A stretch of 48,405 nt of DNA from Actinomyces sp. ZJ308 (GCF_011752065.1 NZ_JAAIJY010000027.1:1-48405), one strand, 5' to 3'. Shown: positions 6,822 through 14,113, counted from the stretch's first letter. Numbers and translations: made by a program. Notes: generated by a model not told the origin, from the letters alone.

Positions 6822-7721
6822 CTACTTTTTCTTGAGCCAGTTGCCCGAGGTGTCTCGCTCGTACTTCTTGGTCTCGTTGTTGACGAATCCGATAGTGCCG
6901 TCCTGCATCACGGTGATGCCGATCTCGGCGATATCGTCGCGGTGCTTGCCGTCGTACATCCGGAAGGTCATGTCGGTGGCGGCCGATGTGTCATCGAAGC
7001 TCGTAGCGCAGGACTCCACGATGGTGAAGCTGCTCGTGGAAGTCATGTACAGGCCCCTCTCGGGGTTGGACTCACTGAGCTTTTTGTTATCAAAGACGTC
7101 TTTCCTCCCCGGAAACAGGAAGGCAGCCACGTTCTGTGCGGGCGTTTTCTCCTCACCGCTACTGGTGCTCTCCTGCTCGAGCTCGGCCCGACGGGTGCTG
7201 AGCTCAGAGGCGCGGGCCTTGGTCTCCCGCTCGATCGCTGCGTCACTGGCCTTCTCACCGAGTTCCTCCTCGACATCCTCGCGGATCTCGTCCTCGGTGG
7301 CACCCCCGAACTCCTCGCGCAGCTGTTCATCGACGTTCTTGGCTCGCTTCGTCGCCTGCTGCTCCTTGGTCTGCTCGGGCGCTGACGCGACGACCTCGCC
7401 GCCACTTGCGTAGGTAACCGCGCCATCGACGGCGCACATACTCGATGAGTCGAGCTTGTGCGCGGTGAAGGTGACGCCGGTGACGGGAACCTGGTTGCCG
7501 TCCTTGGTGACGACGTCGATAAGCCCCTGAGGCAGCTGGGCAGTCGCTGTGCCCTTGGAGACGAAGTTGCTCAACGAGGCGAACTCGTAGACCTGGGCTG
7601 ACGGGCTGCTCGCACCGCCTGAGGCGCCGCCGGACGGAGCGGTAGCGGCTGAGCACCCAGCGAGCGACACAGCACCTACGAGCAGGGCAAGAGTCAAGAC
7701 GGTTCTGGAGGGACGGGACAT
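6822..7721 (-). CDS. Secreted lipoprotein with charged coiled-coil middle (element cargo)
   Basis: The 299-residue product starts with a classical lipoprotein signal: MSRPSRTV, a hydrophobic core, then the lipobox LAGC with the modified cysteine near residue 23, followed by a Ser/Gly/Ala linker. A region of about 75 residues in the middle is very rich in Glu, Lys, Gln and Ala (REEFGGATEDEIREDVEEEL) and probably a coiled coil. The flanking segments hold two cysteines (SSSMCAVDG and ESCATSF) that could form a disulfide. The frame continues upstream of ATG 7721, but that part overlaps the divergent operator and lacks a signal peptide. Family not recognised. Likely co-transcribed with the downstream membrane protein. 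Confidence 0.72.
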   Translation of the reverse strand: MSRPSRTVLTLALLVGAVSLAGCSAATAPSGGASGGASSPSAQVYEFASLSNFVSKGTATAQLPQGLIDVVTKDGNQVPVTGVTFTAHKLDSSSMCAVDGAVTYASGGEVVASAPEQTKEQQATKRAKNVDEQLREEFGGATEDEIREDVEEELGEKASDAAIERETKARASELSTRRAELEQESTSSGEEKTPAQNVAAFLFPGRKDVFDNKKLSESNPERGLYMTSTSSFTIVESCATSFDDTSAATDMTFRMYDGKHRDDIAEIGITVMQDGTIGFVNNETKKYERDTSGNWLKKK

Positions 7722-7755
7722 AGGGGTACCTCGATTCGGTTGGTGGTTCAGGACG

Positions 7756-7814
7756 ATCATACGGAACTCATCGCTTCCTGTAGAAGCGATGAGTTCCTGG
7801 AATCGATGGATTCC
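7756..7814. promoter_or_regulatory. Divergent operator/promoter between XRE regulator and lipoprotein operon
   Basis: A perfect 15-bp inverted repeat, GGAACTCATCGCTTC (7763-7777) and GAAGCGATGAGTTCC (7783-7797), has a 5-nt spacer. A second small palindrome, GGAATC-GATG-GATTCC, is at 7799-7814. On the minus strand TATGAT (7761-7756) could be the -10 box for the lipoprotein gene with a weak TCTACA -35 at 7784-7779, so the large palindrome would overlap that promoter. It is a natural binding site for the adjacent XRE protein. Confidence 0.6.
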
Positions 7815-8075
7815 GCCTCTCACGATGGGGACGTGGCGACATCGTTGAGGCAGCGGCTTGGCGCGAATCTGCGCGCCGAGCGTCGTCGCCGTCAGCTCAC
7901 GCAGGAGGACCTGGCTGAGCGGCTTGGGGTGACAGCCCGCTACCTGGGCGGTATCGAGCGGGCGGAGCGCAACCTGACGCTCGACTCCGTTGACGCCTTG
8001 GCCCAGGACCTCGGGATCGACGCCCTGGACCTGCTGGCCAACACGCCCGCAGAAGGGCCGATTCAACGCCCGTAG
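7806..8075 (+). CDS. XRE-family transcriptional regulator
   Basis: From ATG 7806 the protein has 89 residues, mostly a single Cro/C1-type helix-turn-helix: LGANLRAERRRRQLTQ, EDLAERLGVTARYLGGIERA, then LDSVDALAQDLGI. It is a DNA-binding regulator with no effector domain. Starts at TTG 7740 or GTG 7833 are possible; 7806 keeps the large palindrome outside the coding sequence. The gene is divergent from the lipoprotein/membrane-protein pair, and the palindrome between them suggests it represses that operon and itself. The end overlaps the convergent small gene by 13 bp. Confidence 0.8.
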   Translation: MDSASHDGDVATSLRQRLGANLRAERRRRQLTQEDLAERLGVTARYLGGIERAERNLTLDSVDALAQDLGIDALDLLANTPAEGPIQRP

Positions 8076-8302
8076 AGACGCTGAAGGACAGCCGGGCTCG
8101 GACTCAGCGATGAGGCCACGGCGCTCCAGCTCATTGCCTCGAACTCGACCAGCTCACGCACGTGGACAGCGATCGCCACATCCACAGCGTCACGCAGTGC
8201 CGCCAGGCTGCGCAGCTCAGACTCCCCCACTGAGAAGTGGGGGTCCTCATGTTGGACATGGAAGGCCGCGACATGGGCCCGGGCGTGCTCATAGGTCTTC
8301 AT
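8063..8302 (-). CDS. Small hypothetical protein downstream of ardA
   Basis: The 79-residue soluble protein is helical with a long Val/Ala/Leu-rich stretch (LAALRDAVDVAIAVHVRELVEF) and a possible C-terminal helix-turn-helix (MSWSAVASSLSPSPAVLQRLYG). It starts 11 nt after the ardA stop, so it is probably translated from the same mRNA. Function unknown; the C-terminal segment may be a small DNA-binding fold. Confidence 0.55.
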   Translation of the reverse strand: MKTYEHARAHVAAFHVQHEDPHFSVGESELRSLAALRDAVDVAIAVHVRELVEFEAMSWSAVASSLSPSPAVLQRLYGR

Positions 8303-8313
8303 GCGCCCTCTCC

Positions 8314-8859
8314 TCAGAAGTCGCGGAAGACGAAGACGCCGCCACCAGAAGCATCAACGATGGTGAAGTCGTGCCGGCAGTCGCACTCGTACCTGTCCCA
8401 GTCGAAGTACCGGACAGCTTCCTCCGACCACTGGCAGAACACGCCACAGTCGTCGGCCCAGGACTCCACGAACTCGCGGAACGAGTCCCAGCAGCCCTGA
8501 TCGGCCTCCTCGAACTCTCTGGCCGATGGCACGCCGTTGACATCCAGGGAGGGTGAGCAGTTCTCGCACCAGGCGAGAAACTCTTCCCAGCGGTCAACCC
8601 CGACGTCGACGAGGATCTCGCCCCAGGCAGCCGCCTGCGACTGCGAGATCTCACTGACACCACGTGGGAGGTAGTCAGAGTCAAGTACGACCACTTCTTC
8701 GCAGCCTGGGTAGACATGCTGCCGGCCTCCGTGGACCTCGGCGAGGGTCACCTCTTCGACCATGTCACAGGGGAACCAGCAGCCGACCAGGTGGCCACTG
8801 TTGTTGCAACTCAAGCATCCGAGCCACACAGCGGGATGAACACAGGTGTTCGTTGTCAT
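8314..8859 (-). CDS. ardA: ArdA-family antirestriction protein
   Basis: The 181-residue acidic protein mimics DNA and inhibits type I restriction enzymes when a mobile element enters a new host. It begins with VWLGCLSCNNSGHLVGCWF, matching the ArdA pattern of a short strand followed by a Y/C-N-x-G-x-L-x-G-x-W segment. It ends with the WDSFREFVESW...CDCRHDF...GGGVFVFRDF region, corresponding to the family's conserved C-terminal part. The net charge is strongly negative (many Asp and Glu), as needed for B-DNA mimicry. GGGAGG precedes ATG 8859. It is the first gene of a two-gene operon. Family assignment rests on motif recognition, not on a search. Confidence 0.75.
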   Translation of the reverse strand: MTTNTCVHPAVWLGCLSCNNSGHLVGCWFPCDMVEEVTLAEVHGGRQHVYPGCEEVVVLDSDYLPRGVSEISQSQAAAWGEILVDVGVDRWEEFLAWCENCSPSLDVNGVPSAREFEEADQGCWDSFREFVESWADDCGVFCQWSEEAVRYFDWDRYECDCRHDFTIVDASGGGVFVFRDF

Positions 8860-9053
8860 TGGAACCTCCCAAGTAAGGGGAGGTCAGGCTGCGGCAGTCC
8901 AGTCTCGGTAAGGACGCTCACGGGGACAGCCCGACCTCCATTACCAACCTCGGGCCGTCGGCGACGGCCCCTGCCCCGCCCCATGCCCTGACGTTCAGGG
9001 TGGCGACCACGCCGTAGGATCGTTGATGAGTTCGACTGGACAAGGAGCGAATT

Positions 9054-10694
9054 GTGAGGTCTATGCCCACGTACAACGACAATCAGATGGTCGTCGCGTA
9101 CTACCGGTACTCCTCCTCTTCCCAGAACGAGGCCTCTATCGAGCAGCAGCGCGAGATGGTCCACCGCTGGGCGAAGTCGCAAGGTCTCGTCGTCGTGAAC
9201 GAGTACGAGGACGCAGCCAAGACCGGCACCAACGCCGACCGGCCTGGCTACCAGCTCATGCTGCGCGAGCTCCCGAAGATCAAGCCCGCCTATGTCGCGG
9301 TGTGGAAGAACGACCGTCTGGCACGCAAACGCGCCGAGCTGATCCTGGTCAAGCAGACAATCCGCAAGGCCGGTGCCCGTGTGCACTACATCGAGGGAAT
9401 CTCCCCCACCGACTCACCCGACTCGATCCTCATGGAGGGCGTAGCGGACGCCTTCGCCGAATACTACTCGCTCCAGCTCTCAGCCAACATCCGACGAGGC
9501 CAGCGGTACAACGCCGAGCGGGCGCTGAGCAACGGCCACAAGATCTTCGGCTTCACCGTGGATACCGACAAGCGCTACATAGCGGATCCGGAGACCGCGC
9601 CCATCGTCACCCAGATCTTCGACGACTACGCCCACGGCATCTCAATGCAGAAGATCGCGGATCGCCTGAACGCCCAGGGTATCCGCACGATCCGTGGGTA
9701 CCAGTTCACACCCAAGAACCTGAACAAGCTCCTGAAGAACCGCGTCTACATCGGTGAGTACTCCTTCGGGGAGCATGTCATCGAGGACGGTATGCCCCGC
9801 CTCGTCGCCGACAACGTCTTCGAGCAGGTCCAGCGCAGGTTCGCAATCAACAAGCGTCGCGGGGCCAAGACGAAGGCCGAGCTGGCCGCCCAAGGAGAGG
9901 AAGCGCCCGACTACTGGCTCACAGGGCGAATGTACTGCCTGACCTGCGGGGGACCGATGGAGGGCGTGAGCGGCACGTCCAAGACAGGCCGGACCTATCG
10001 CTACTACTACTGCCTCAATCAGCGCAAGAAGAAGTGCTCAGCCAAGACGGTGCGCAAGGACGAGATCGAGACCCGCGTCACGGAGATCATCGAGTCCTTC
10101 CTCCATCAGCCTGACATGCTGGCCTCGTTGGCTGTCGACTTGGCCGACCACTACCACGAGACCCACGAGCGCGGCGATGAGATCCTCAATGCGCTGGAGG
10201 CCCGCAGAAGAGATATTGAGACCAAGCTCGCCAACTTCGTCAAGGCGATCTCCCAGGGGATCTTCAACGAGTCGACCGCTGAGGCCATGAACGCCCTGGA
10301 GGCCCAGAAGCAAGAACTCGACGCCGCGATCCAGACCGAGCACGTCAAGGCTGCCCTCTTTGAGGACAAGGTCTCAATCGGAGCGTTCTACAAGAGGTTT
10401 GCCGAGGCCACGATCGACACCGTCGACACGCGCGACCGACTGTTCGACTACTTCGTCGACAAGGTCTTCGTCGGGCGGAACCAGATCGTCATCGCGTCCT
10501 ACTACTACGACAGCGAGAAGCACATCGAGTTCGAGGACCTGGAAGAGACCCTTCTCAGCGGGGACAGAGCAGGGGAAGTGCGAACCTATGCTCGAAAGCA
10601 CGAGTTCGACACTTCCCCCTCAGGTGGAGATGGGGGGAATCGAACCCCCGTCCGACGGGCGCACAACAGGACTTCTCCGGGTGCAGCTCGCTAG
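9054..10694 (+). CDS. int: Large serine recombinase (site-specific integrase)
   Basis: Start GTG 9054 follows AAGGAG at good spacing; 546 residues in the integrated state. The catalytic domain carries the Y-x-R-x-S signature (YYRYSSSSQ) with Ser20 as nucleophile and KNDRLAR later. A recombinase domain follows (NGHKIFGFTVD, then KNLNKLLKNRVYIGEYSFG), then a zinc ribbon with MYCLTCGGPM and a second Cys pair (YYYCL and KKCS), then a coiled-coil stretch (residues 375-440). It would join attP to the 3' end of ssrA. Codons up to 10622 belong to the element; the last 23 residues are antisense tmRNA sequence. In the excised circle the frame would instead run 92 residues into the left end, stopping at 1134-1136. 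Confidence 0.92.
   Translation: MRSMPTYNDNQMVVAYYRYSSSSQNEASIEQQREMVHRWAKSQGLVVVNEYEDAAKTGTNADRPGYQLMLRELPKIKPAYVAVWKNDRLARKRAELILVKQTIRKAGARVHYIEGISPTDSPDSILMEGVADAFAEYYSLQLSANIRRGQRYNAERALSNGHKIFGFTVDTDKRYIADPETAPIVTQIFDDYAHGISMQKIADRLNAQGIRTIRGYQFTPKNLNKLLKNRVYIGEYSFGEHVIEDGMPRLVADNVFEQVQRRFAINKRRGAKTKAELAAQGEEAPDYWLTGRMYCLTCGGPMEGVSGTSKTGRTYRYYYCLNQRKKKCSAKTVRKDEIETRVTEIIESFLHQPDMLASLAVDLADHYHETHERGDEILNALEARRRDIETKLANFVKAISQGIFNESTAEAMNALEAQKQELDAAIQTEHVKAALFEDKVSIGAFYKRFAEATIDTVDTRDRLFDYFVDKVFVGRNQIVIASYYYDSEKHIEFEDLEETLLSGDRAGEVRTYARKHEFDTSPSGGDGGNRTPVRRAHNRTSPGAAR
10572..10618 (-). terminator. Large hairpin at element right end, possible replacement ssrA terminator
   Basis: GGGGAAGTG (10572-10580) pairs with CACTTCCCC (10610-10618). 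Pairing continues CGAAC (10581-10585) with GTTCG (10604-10608) past one bulged A, and an inner TGCT-CGAA-AGCA mini-hairpin closes the loop. On the minus strand it starts 6-7 nt after the mature tmRNA 3' end, where the lost terminator should be. It lacks a clear U tract, so termination is inferred. It also overlaps the left attP arm and the integrase 3' coding end. Confidence 0.45.
10602..10624 (+). other. attR junction: left attP arm plus core CTCAGG
   Basis: The arm GAGTTCGACAC (10602-10612), six bases, and the core CTCAGG (10619-10624) are followed immediately by the tmRNA acceptor stem. It is the mirror of the arm at 866-876. The tmRNA CC end lies inside the core, so the crossover leaves the mature RNA sequence unchanged. 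Confidence 0.75.
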
Positions 10695-10992
10695 CGATTT
10701 TCTCGGCCCCGGCGTCTCACGCGAGCAAGGACGCCGACGGGCTCAGTCGATAGAGAGTCCCAAGAGCCCTACCGACACGGGCTCTCAGCAGTGGCTTCCT
10801 AGATGACGCCAGGAACCGGGGCGGAAGCGCTCCCCGGGCTGACGGACTTCGAGGCTCGCTCAGGCGGCGAGGGCGAAGTCGGTGCGAGTGTTATCGGCAC
10901 CTATTGGTTCGCGCAGAGCGTTGACGAGATGACTGCGCATCCTCGACCCGCTTCTCCTGAACCTACGACCGTCGTCGAAACCGATCATCCCC
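10625..10992 (-). ncRNA. ssrA: Transfer-messenger RNA (tmRNA)
   Basis: The RNA is read leftwards. The 5' end GGGGATGATCGG (from 10992) pairs with the 3' acceptor strand CATCTCC (10632-10626) through seven pairs including one G-U, and the T arm has GGGGG-TTCGATT-CCCCC just before it. The tag reading frame at 10898-10863 encodes ADNTRTDFALAA followed by TGA, with the usual ALAA degradation signal. Length is about 368 nt. The CCA is not fully encoded (ACCT), so CCA addition is needed. A possible -10 box TAGGAT is at 11058-11053. Together with SmpB it rescues stalled ribosomes. Its 3' end is the insertion site of the mobile element, which has displaced the terminator. Confidence 0.95.
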
Positions 10993-11174
10993 TGTGGACT
11001 TGTCACCGGTCTCCCGAAGGGGGCCGGAACATGCTCCCGATGGAGCCAAACAATCCTAGCAGCACAGAGGGGTGAAAGCACCGGGTCATGGATGCTCAGC
11101 GTGTCACACGATCATGCAGCCGGGGCTTCCGGGACGGGCATCTCACAGACGGAACGCCACGGCCGTCCGTCCTC

Positions 11175-11711
11175 TCAGCCCCGACGCCGGTTTGCTGCCG
11201 CCATGGCTCGGGCGGCCTCCCGCTTGTCCTGGGCCTCACGCAGTGCCTGGCGCTTGTCCCAGTCCTGCTTGCCTCGCGCCAGGGCGATCTCCAGCTTGGC
11301 GCGTCCACCGATGAAGTACAGCTCCAGCGGAACCACGGTGTAGCCCTTGGCCTGGACCCTGGTCTCAAGGCGCTCCAGCTCGGTGCGGTGCAGGAGGAGC
11401 TTGCGCTTGCGGCGTGGGGAGTGGTTGTTCCACGTCCCTTGCAGGTACTCGGGAATGTGGGCGCCCTGGAGCCAGGCCTCACCGTGGCGGTCGATCTCGA
11501 CCCAGGCCTCAGTGAGCGAGGCGCGCCCCATGCGCAGTGCCTTGACCTCGGTACCGGTCAGAACCAGCCCCGCCTCGTAGCGGTCCTCGATGAAGTAGTC
11601 GTGGACGGCCTTGCGGTTACGAGCCACTGTCTTGTGGGCGTCGGAGGCGGCCTTGGCCTTCTGCCCAGCGGTGGGCTTAGGAGCCCGACCGGACCTTGCT
11701 CCAGGAGTCAT
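11175..11711 (-). CDS. smpB: SsrA-binding protein SmpB
   Basis: The 178-residue protein binds tmRNA and delivers it to stalled ribosomes. Typical SmpB sequence is seen throughout: ARNRKAVHDYFIEDRYEAG, VLTGTEVKALRMGRASLTE, then EAWLQGAHIPEY and HSPRRKRKLLLHRTELERL, with the basic C-terminal tail (KQDWDKRQALREAQDKRE) that enters the decoding centre. It has an Ala/Lys-rich N-terminal extension of about 25 residues, common in actinobacteria. It lies immediately upstream of ssrA on the same strand, the common arrangement. Confidence 0.96.
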   Translation of the reverse strand: MTPGARSGRAPKPTAGQKAKAASDAHKTVARNRKAVHDYFIEDRYEAGLVLTGTEVKALRMGRASLTEAWVEIDRHGEAWLQGAHIPEYLQGTWNNHSPRRKRKLLLHRTELERLETRVQAKGYTVVPLELYFIGGRAKLEIALARGKQDWDKRQALREAQDKREAARAMAAANRRRG

Positions 11712-11872
11712 CGGCCTGTCCTTTCACGAGTACGGGATTCGAGCGCGCCCGTGTCAGCACGGCCCGAGGCGTTCTCAAGCAGCCCTCTGGTCCCTGACCC
11801 GGCCGCGGAACCACGGCGTGGCACGAGGATGCGCAGGCTCAGGAGTTTACGGGGCGCGTCAAGACGACTCGA

Positions 11873-13189
11873 CTAGAAGCCGGGCAGAGACATCGGGTCG
11901 ATGTAGACCCCGTCCTGAGCCACCTGGAAGTGGACGTGCGGTCCCGTTGCGTAACCGGTCGAGCCGGTGGAGCCGACGACGTCACCGCGGTTGACGTACT
12001 GACCGTCGGCAATGGTGCGTCCCGAGAGGTGGCACAGAGTGATGACGTAGGAGTGCCCGTCGATGATGCCACCGTTGATGTCGATGCCGATGCCGCAGGA
12101 CTCGGAGTTCCAGTAGGTGGCCACTCCGGAGACGGAGGCGTACTGCGGTGTTCCCTCACTGGCAGCGAAGTCGACCCCCTGGTGCCCGGTTCCGGTTCCG
12201 GTGACCGGGTGAACGCGGTAGCCGAAGGGCGATGTCACCTCGAGCGGACCGGTGATCGGGTGACCGATGTACCCGTCTCCCAAGGAGTCTGAGGCGATCG
12301 AGCTGGAAGGAACTGATGGCATCGTACCGGCGCTGGCCGCAGCCCGGTTGGCGGCGTCGATCTCGGCGACCCGAGCGGCCGCTGCCGCTGCATCGGCGTT
12401 GGCCTGGTCGAGCTGAGCCTGCAAATCACTCTTACGGCTCTCCAGCGCTGACGCGGCTGCCTGCTTATCAGCAGCCAGCTTGGCGACCTCGTCCCGCTTG
12501 GTCTGGGCTGTATCCCGAGCAGTCTTGGCATTCGACTCAGCGGTGTCGGCCTCGGTCTTGAGCGTCCCCACTCGCGTTGTAGCGGCGTTCTGCCTGGCCT
12601 CACGGTTGGCGTTCTGAGCGCGCTCGACCTCGGCGGCGGAGAGAACCGCCTCCTGGACCCCTGAGCCGATCTCGACGGCGGAGGCGCGTTGGTTGAGGTC
12701 CTCGACGTCCTGTGAGGCGAGGACATAGCTCCAGGAGGTGACCGAGTTGTCACCCTGGTAGGTGGACACCACGATCTCCGCCACGGAATCCGAGGTCTCC
12801 GAGGCGGTCTTCTTGGACGCCTCCGACTCCTGCTTGACCGTGTCGAGACTGCTCTGCGCCGTGGTCAGGCGGTCACTCGCGATCTGCTGCTCCCTCTCCT
12901 TCTCGGCCAGGGTGTTCTCGGCACTGGTCAGCTCATCCTCCGCGGCGGTCAAAGAGTTCTGGGCGTTCTGCAACGAGATGTAAGCCTGTCCCAGATCGGC
13001 GCTGACCCCCTCGAGGGAGGAGATAACCTCCTGCTGCTTGCGCTGCGCCTCGTTCTGGTTCGCGACGGCGTCATCGCGTTCATCAGCCAGGGAGATGTCA
13101 CCGGAGTAGAAGAAGGCGAGGCTGGCGGCGGCCAGGGCGCAGATCGCGGCGCGTCGACGCGAGTGGCGAAGGGACAGGCAAGACAGCAT
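11873..13189 (-). CDS. Secreted M23-family murein hydrolase with coiled-coil (EnvC/PcsB-like role)
   Basis: The 438-residue protein has an N-terminal signal peptide (AAICALAAASLAFFYSG), about 250 residues of coiled coil (LEGVSADLGQAYISLQ through the Ala/Lys-rich stretches), a Ser-rich linker and a C-terminal lysostaphin-type M23 domain. Zinc ligands are visible in HQGVDFAA (His and Asp) and GPHVHFQV (His). The domain contains SPFGYRVHPVTG, typical of active family members. It lies 6 nt downstream of ftsX in an ftsE-ftsX operon, which strongly suggests that FtsEX activates it across the membrane to split septal peptidoglycan, as for EnvC, PcsB and RipC. Those partners differ in domain type; here the hydrolase is M23 with no visible loss of metal ligands. 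Confidence 0.88.
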   Translation of the reverse strand: MLSCLSLRHSRRRAAICALAAASLAFFYSGDISLADERDDAVANQNEAQRKQQEVISSLEGVSADLGQAYISLQNAQNSLTAAEDELTSAENTLAEKEREQQIASDRLTTAQSSLDTVKQESEASKKTASETSDSVAEIVVSTYQGDNSVTSWSYVLASQDVEDLNQRASAVEIGSGVQEAVLSAAEVERAQNANREARQNAATTRVGTLKTEADTAESNAKTARDTAQTKRDEVAKLAADKQAAASALESRKSDLQAQLDQANADAAAAAARVAEIDAANRAAASAGTMPSVPSSSIASDSLGDGYIGHPITGPLEVTSPFGYRVHPVTGTGTGHQGVDFAASEGTPQYASVSGVATYWNSESCGIGIDINGGIIDGHSYVITLCHLSGRTIADGQYVNRGDVVGSTGSTGYATGPHVHFQVAQDGVYIDPMSLPGF

Positions 13190-13195
13190 GTGAGA

Positions 13196-14113
13196 TCAGA
13201 CCCTCGTGTACTTGGACAGTGAGAAGGCGGATGAGACCGCAGCCAGGGCGATGGCCGCAAGGATCAGCCAGGGCGACAGGAGGAGGACGTCCCTGGTGCT
13301 GATGAAGGCGCTCGTGAAGGAGATCGAGGATGCGAGCCACCCCTCCACGACATATCGGACGCCCACCCACAGGGTGGCCACGGCCAGGACCGCTCCGGTC
13401 AGGGCCGCGATCATTCCCTCGAGGATGAAGGGCAGCTGGATGAAGAGGTTGGAGGCGCCCACCAGGCGCATGATCCCCGTCTGGCGGGCACGGGATATGG
13501 CTGACAGCCTGATGGTGGTCGAGATGAGCAGAACCGCGGCCACTGCCATGATGGTTGCCAGCCCACCTGTGATCCAGGAGGCGCGGTTCATCACAAGGAA
13601 GAGAGGCTCCAGGGTGGAGCGCTGGTCGACCACGCGCTCCACGCCGCTGTGTCCCTCGAACTGCTCGGCCACCAGCTTGTAGTTCTCCGCGTCCTTGAGC
13701 TTGATGCGGAAGGACACGGGCATCATGTCCTCCGTGGCGTTTCGCCCCACGGCCGAGTTGGCGTAGGCCTTCATGAAGTTCTGGTAGGCCTGCGCCTTGG
13801 TCTCCATCTGATAGGACTTGACATAGCCGGAGGGGGCGCCGCTGGTGATGAGCTTCTCGACGTCGCTGATCTGAGCCTCGGTGGCCTCGCCGTTGGCGCA
13901 GTTGGAGGAGGCAGATGCCTTCGGGCACATGTAGACCGAGACCTCGACCTTGTCGTACCAGTCGCCCTTCATGGTCGAGATCTGGCTCTGCAGCAGCGAC
14001 GATGCGCCTACGAAGAGCAAGGACACGAAGGCGACGAGAATGACCGACACCGTCATCGCCAGATTACGGGACATGCCCTTGGCGGTCTCCGAGAGGATGA
14101 AACGCAGTCTCAC
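13196..14113 (-). CDS. ftsX: Cell-division protein FtsX
   Basis: The 305-residue membrane subunit of the FtsEX complex has one N-terminal membrane segment (NLAMTVSVILVAFVSLLF), a periplasmic-side loop of about 140 residues with two cysteines (YMCPKAS and SNCANG), and three C-terminal membrane segments (SWITGGLATIMAVAAVLLI, LPFILEGMIAALTGAVLAV, LLLSPWLILAAIALAAV). SRARQTGIMRLVGAS between the second and third segments is the family hallmark. It lies between ftsE (12 nt upstream) and the M23 hydrolase gene; the extracellular loop is the expected contact to that hydrolase. Confidence 0.95.
   Translation of the reverse strand: MRLRFILSETAKGMSRNLAMTVSVILVAFVSLLFVGASSLLQSQISTMKGDWYDKVEVSVYMCPKASASSNCANGEATEAQISDVEKLITSGAPSGYVKSYQMETKAQAYQNFMKAYANSAVGRNATEDMMPVSFRIKLKDAENYKLVAEQFEGHSGVERVVDQRSTLEPLFLVMNRASWITGGLATIMAVAAVLLISTTIRLSAISRARQTGIMRLVGASNLFIQLPFILEGMIAALTGAVLAVATLWVGVRYVVEGWLASSISFTSAFISTRDVLLLSPWLILAAIALAAVSSAFSLSKYTRV

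Larger units (their letters stand above)
854..10624. mobile_element. Integrative mobilizable element inserted at the 3' end of ssrA
   Basis: This is a 9.8-kb block bounded by the direct repeat CTCAGG (854-859 and 10619-10624). It holds a serine integrase at its right end next to tmRNA, a Rep protein, MobA/B/C and an oriT-like hairpin, ArdA and cargo. No conjugative ATPase or type IV secretion gene is present, so it would need a helper for transfer. Joining the two ends gives GAGTTCGACAC, 6 nt, CTCAGG, 6 nt, GTGTCGAACTC: a 40-bp site with perfect 11-bp arms whose centre is the CA of CTCAGG, as expected of a serine-integrase attP. The tmRNA body remains complete. Content and boundary are seen in the sequence; mobility is inferred. 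Confidence 0.88.

Noticed and set aside
8952-8970. GGGCCGTC-GGC-GACGGCCC hairpin between ardA and integrase as a terminator
   Set aside because: It lies in the divergent upstream region of both genes, so no transcript should end there; it may be a regulatory palindrome but evidence is thin.
854-10624. Prophage interpretation of the element
   Set aside because: The serine integrase could suggest a phage, but there are no capsid, terminase, portal, tail or lysis genes; rep plus mob genes fit a mobilizable element.
10623-10694. The GGNRTPVRRAHNRTSPGAAR end of the integrase as a conserved protein domain
   Set aside because: It is antisense tmRNA sequence read as protein; similarity to many database proteins would be an artefact of misannotated RNA genes.
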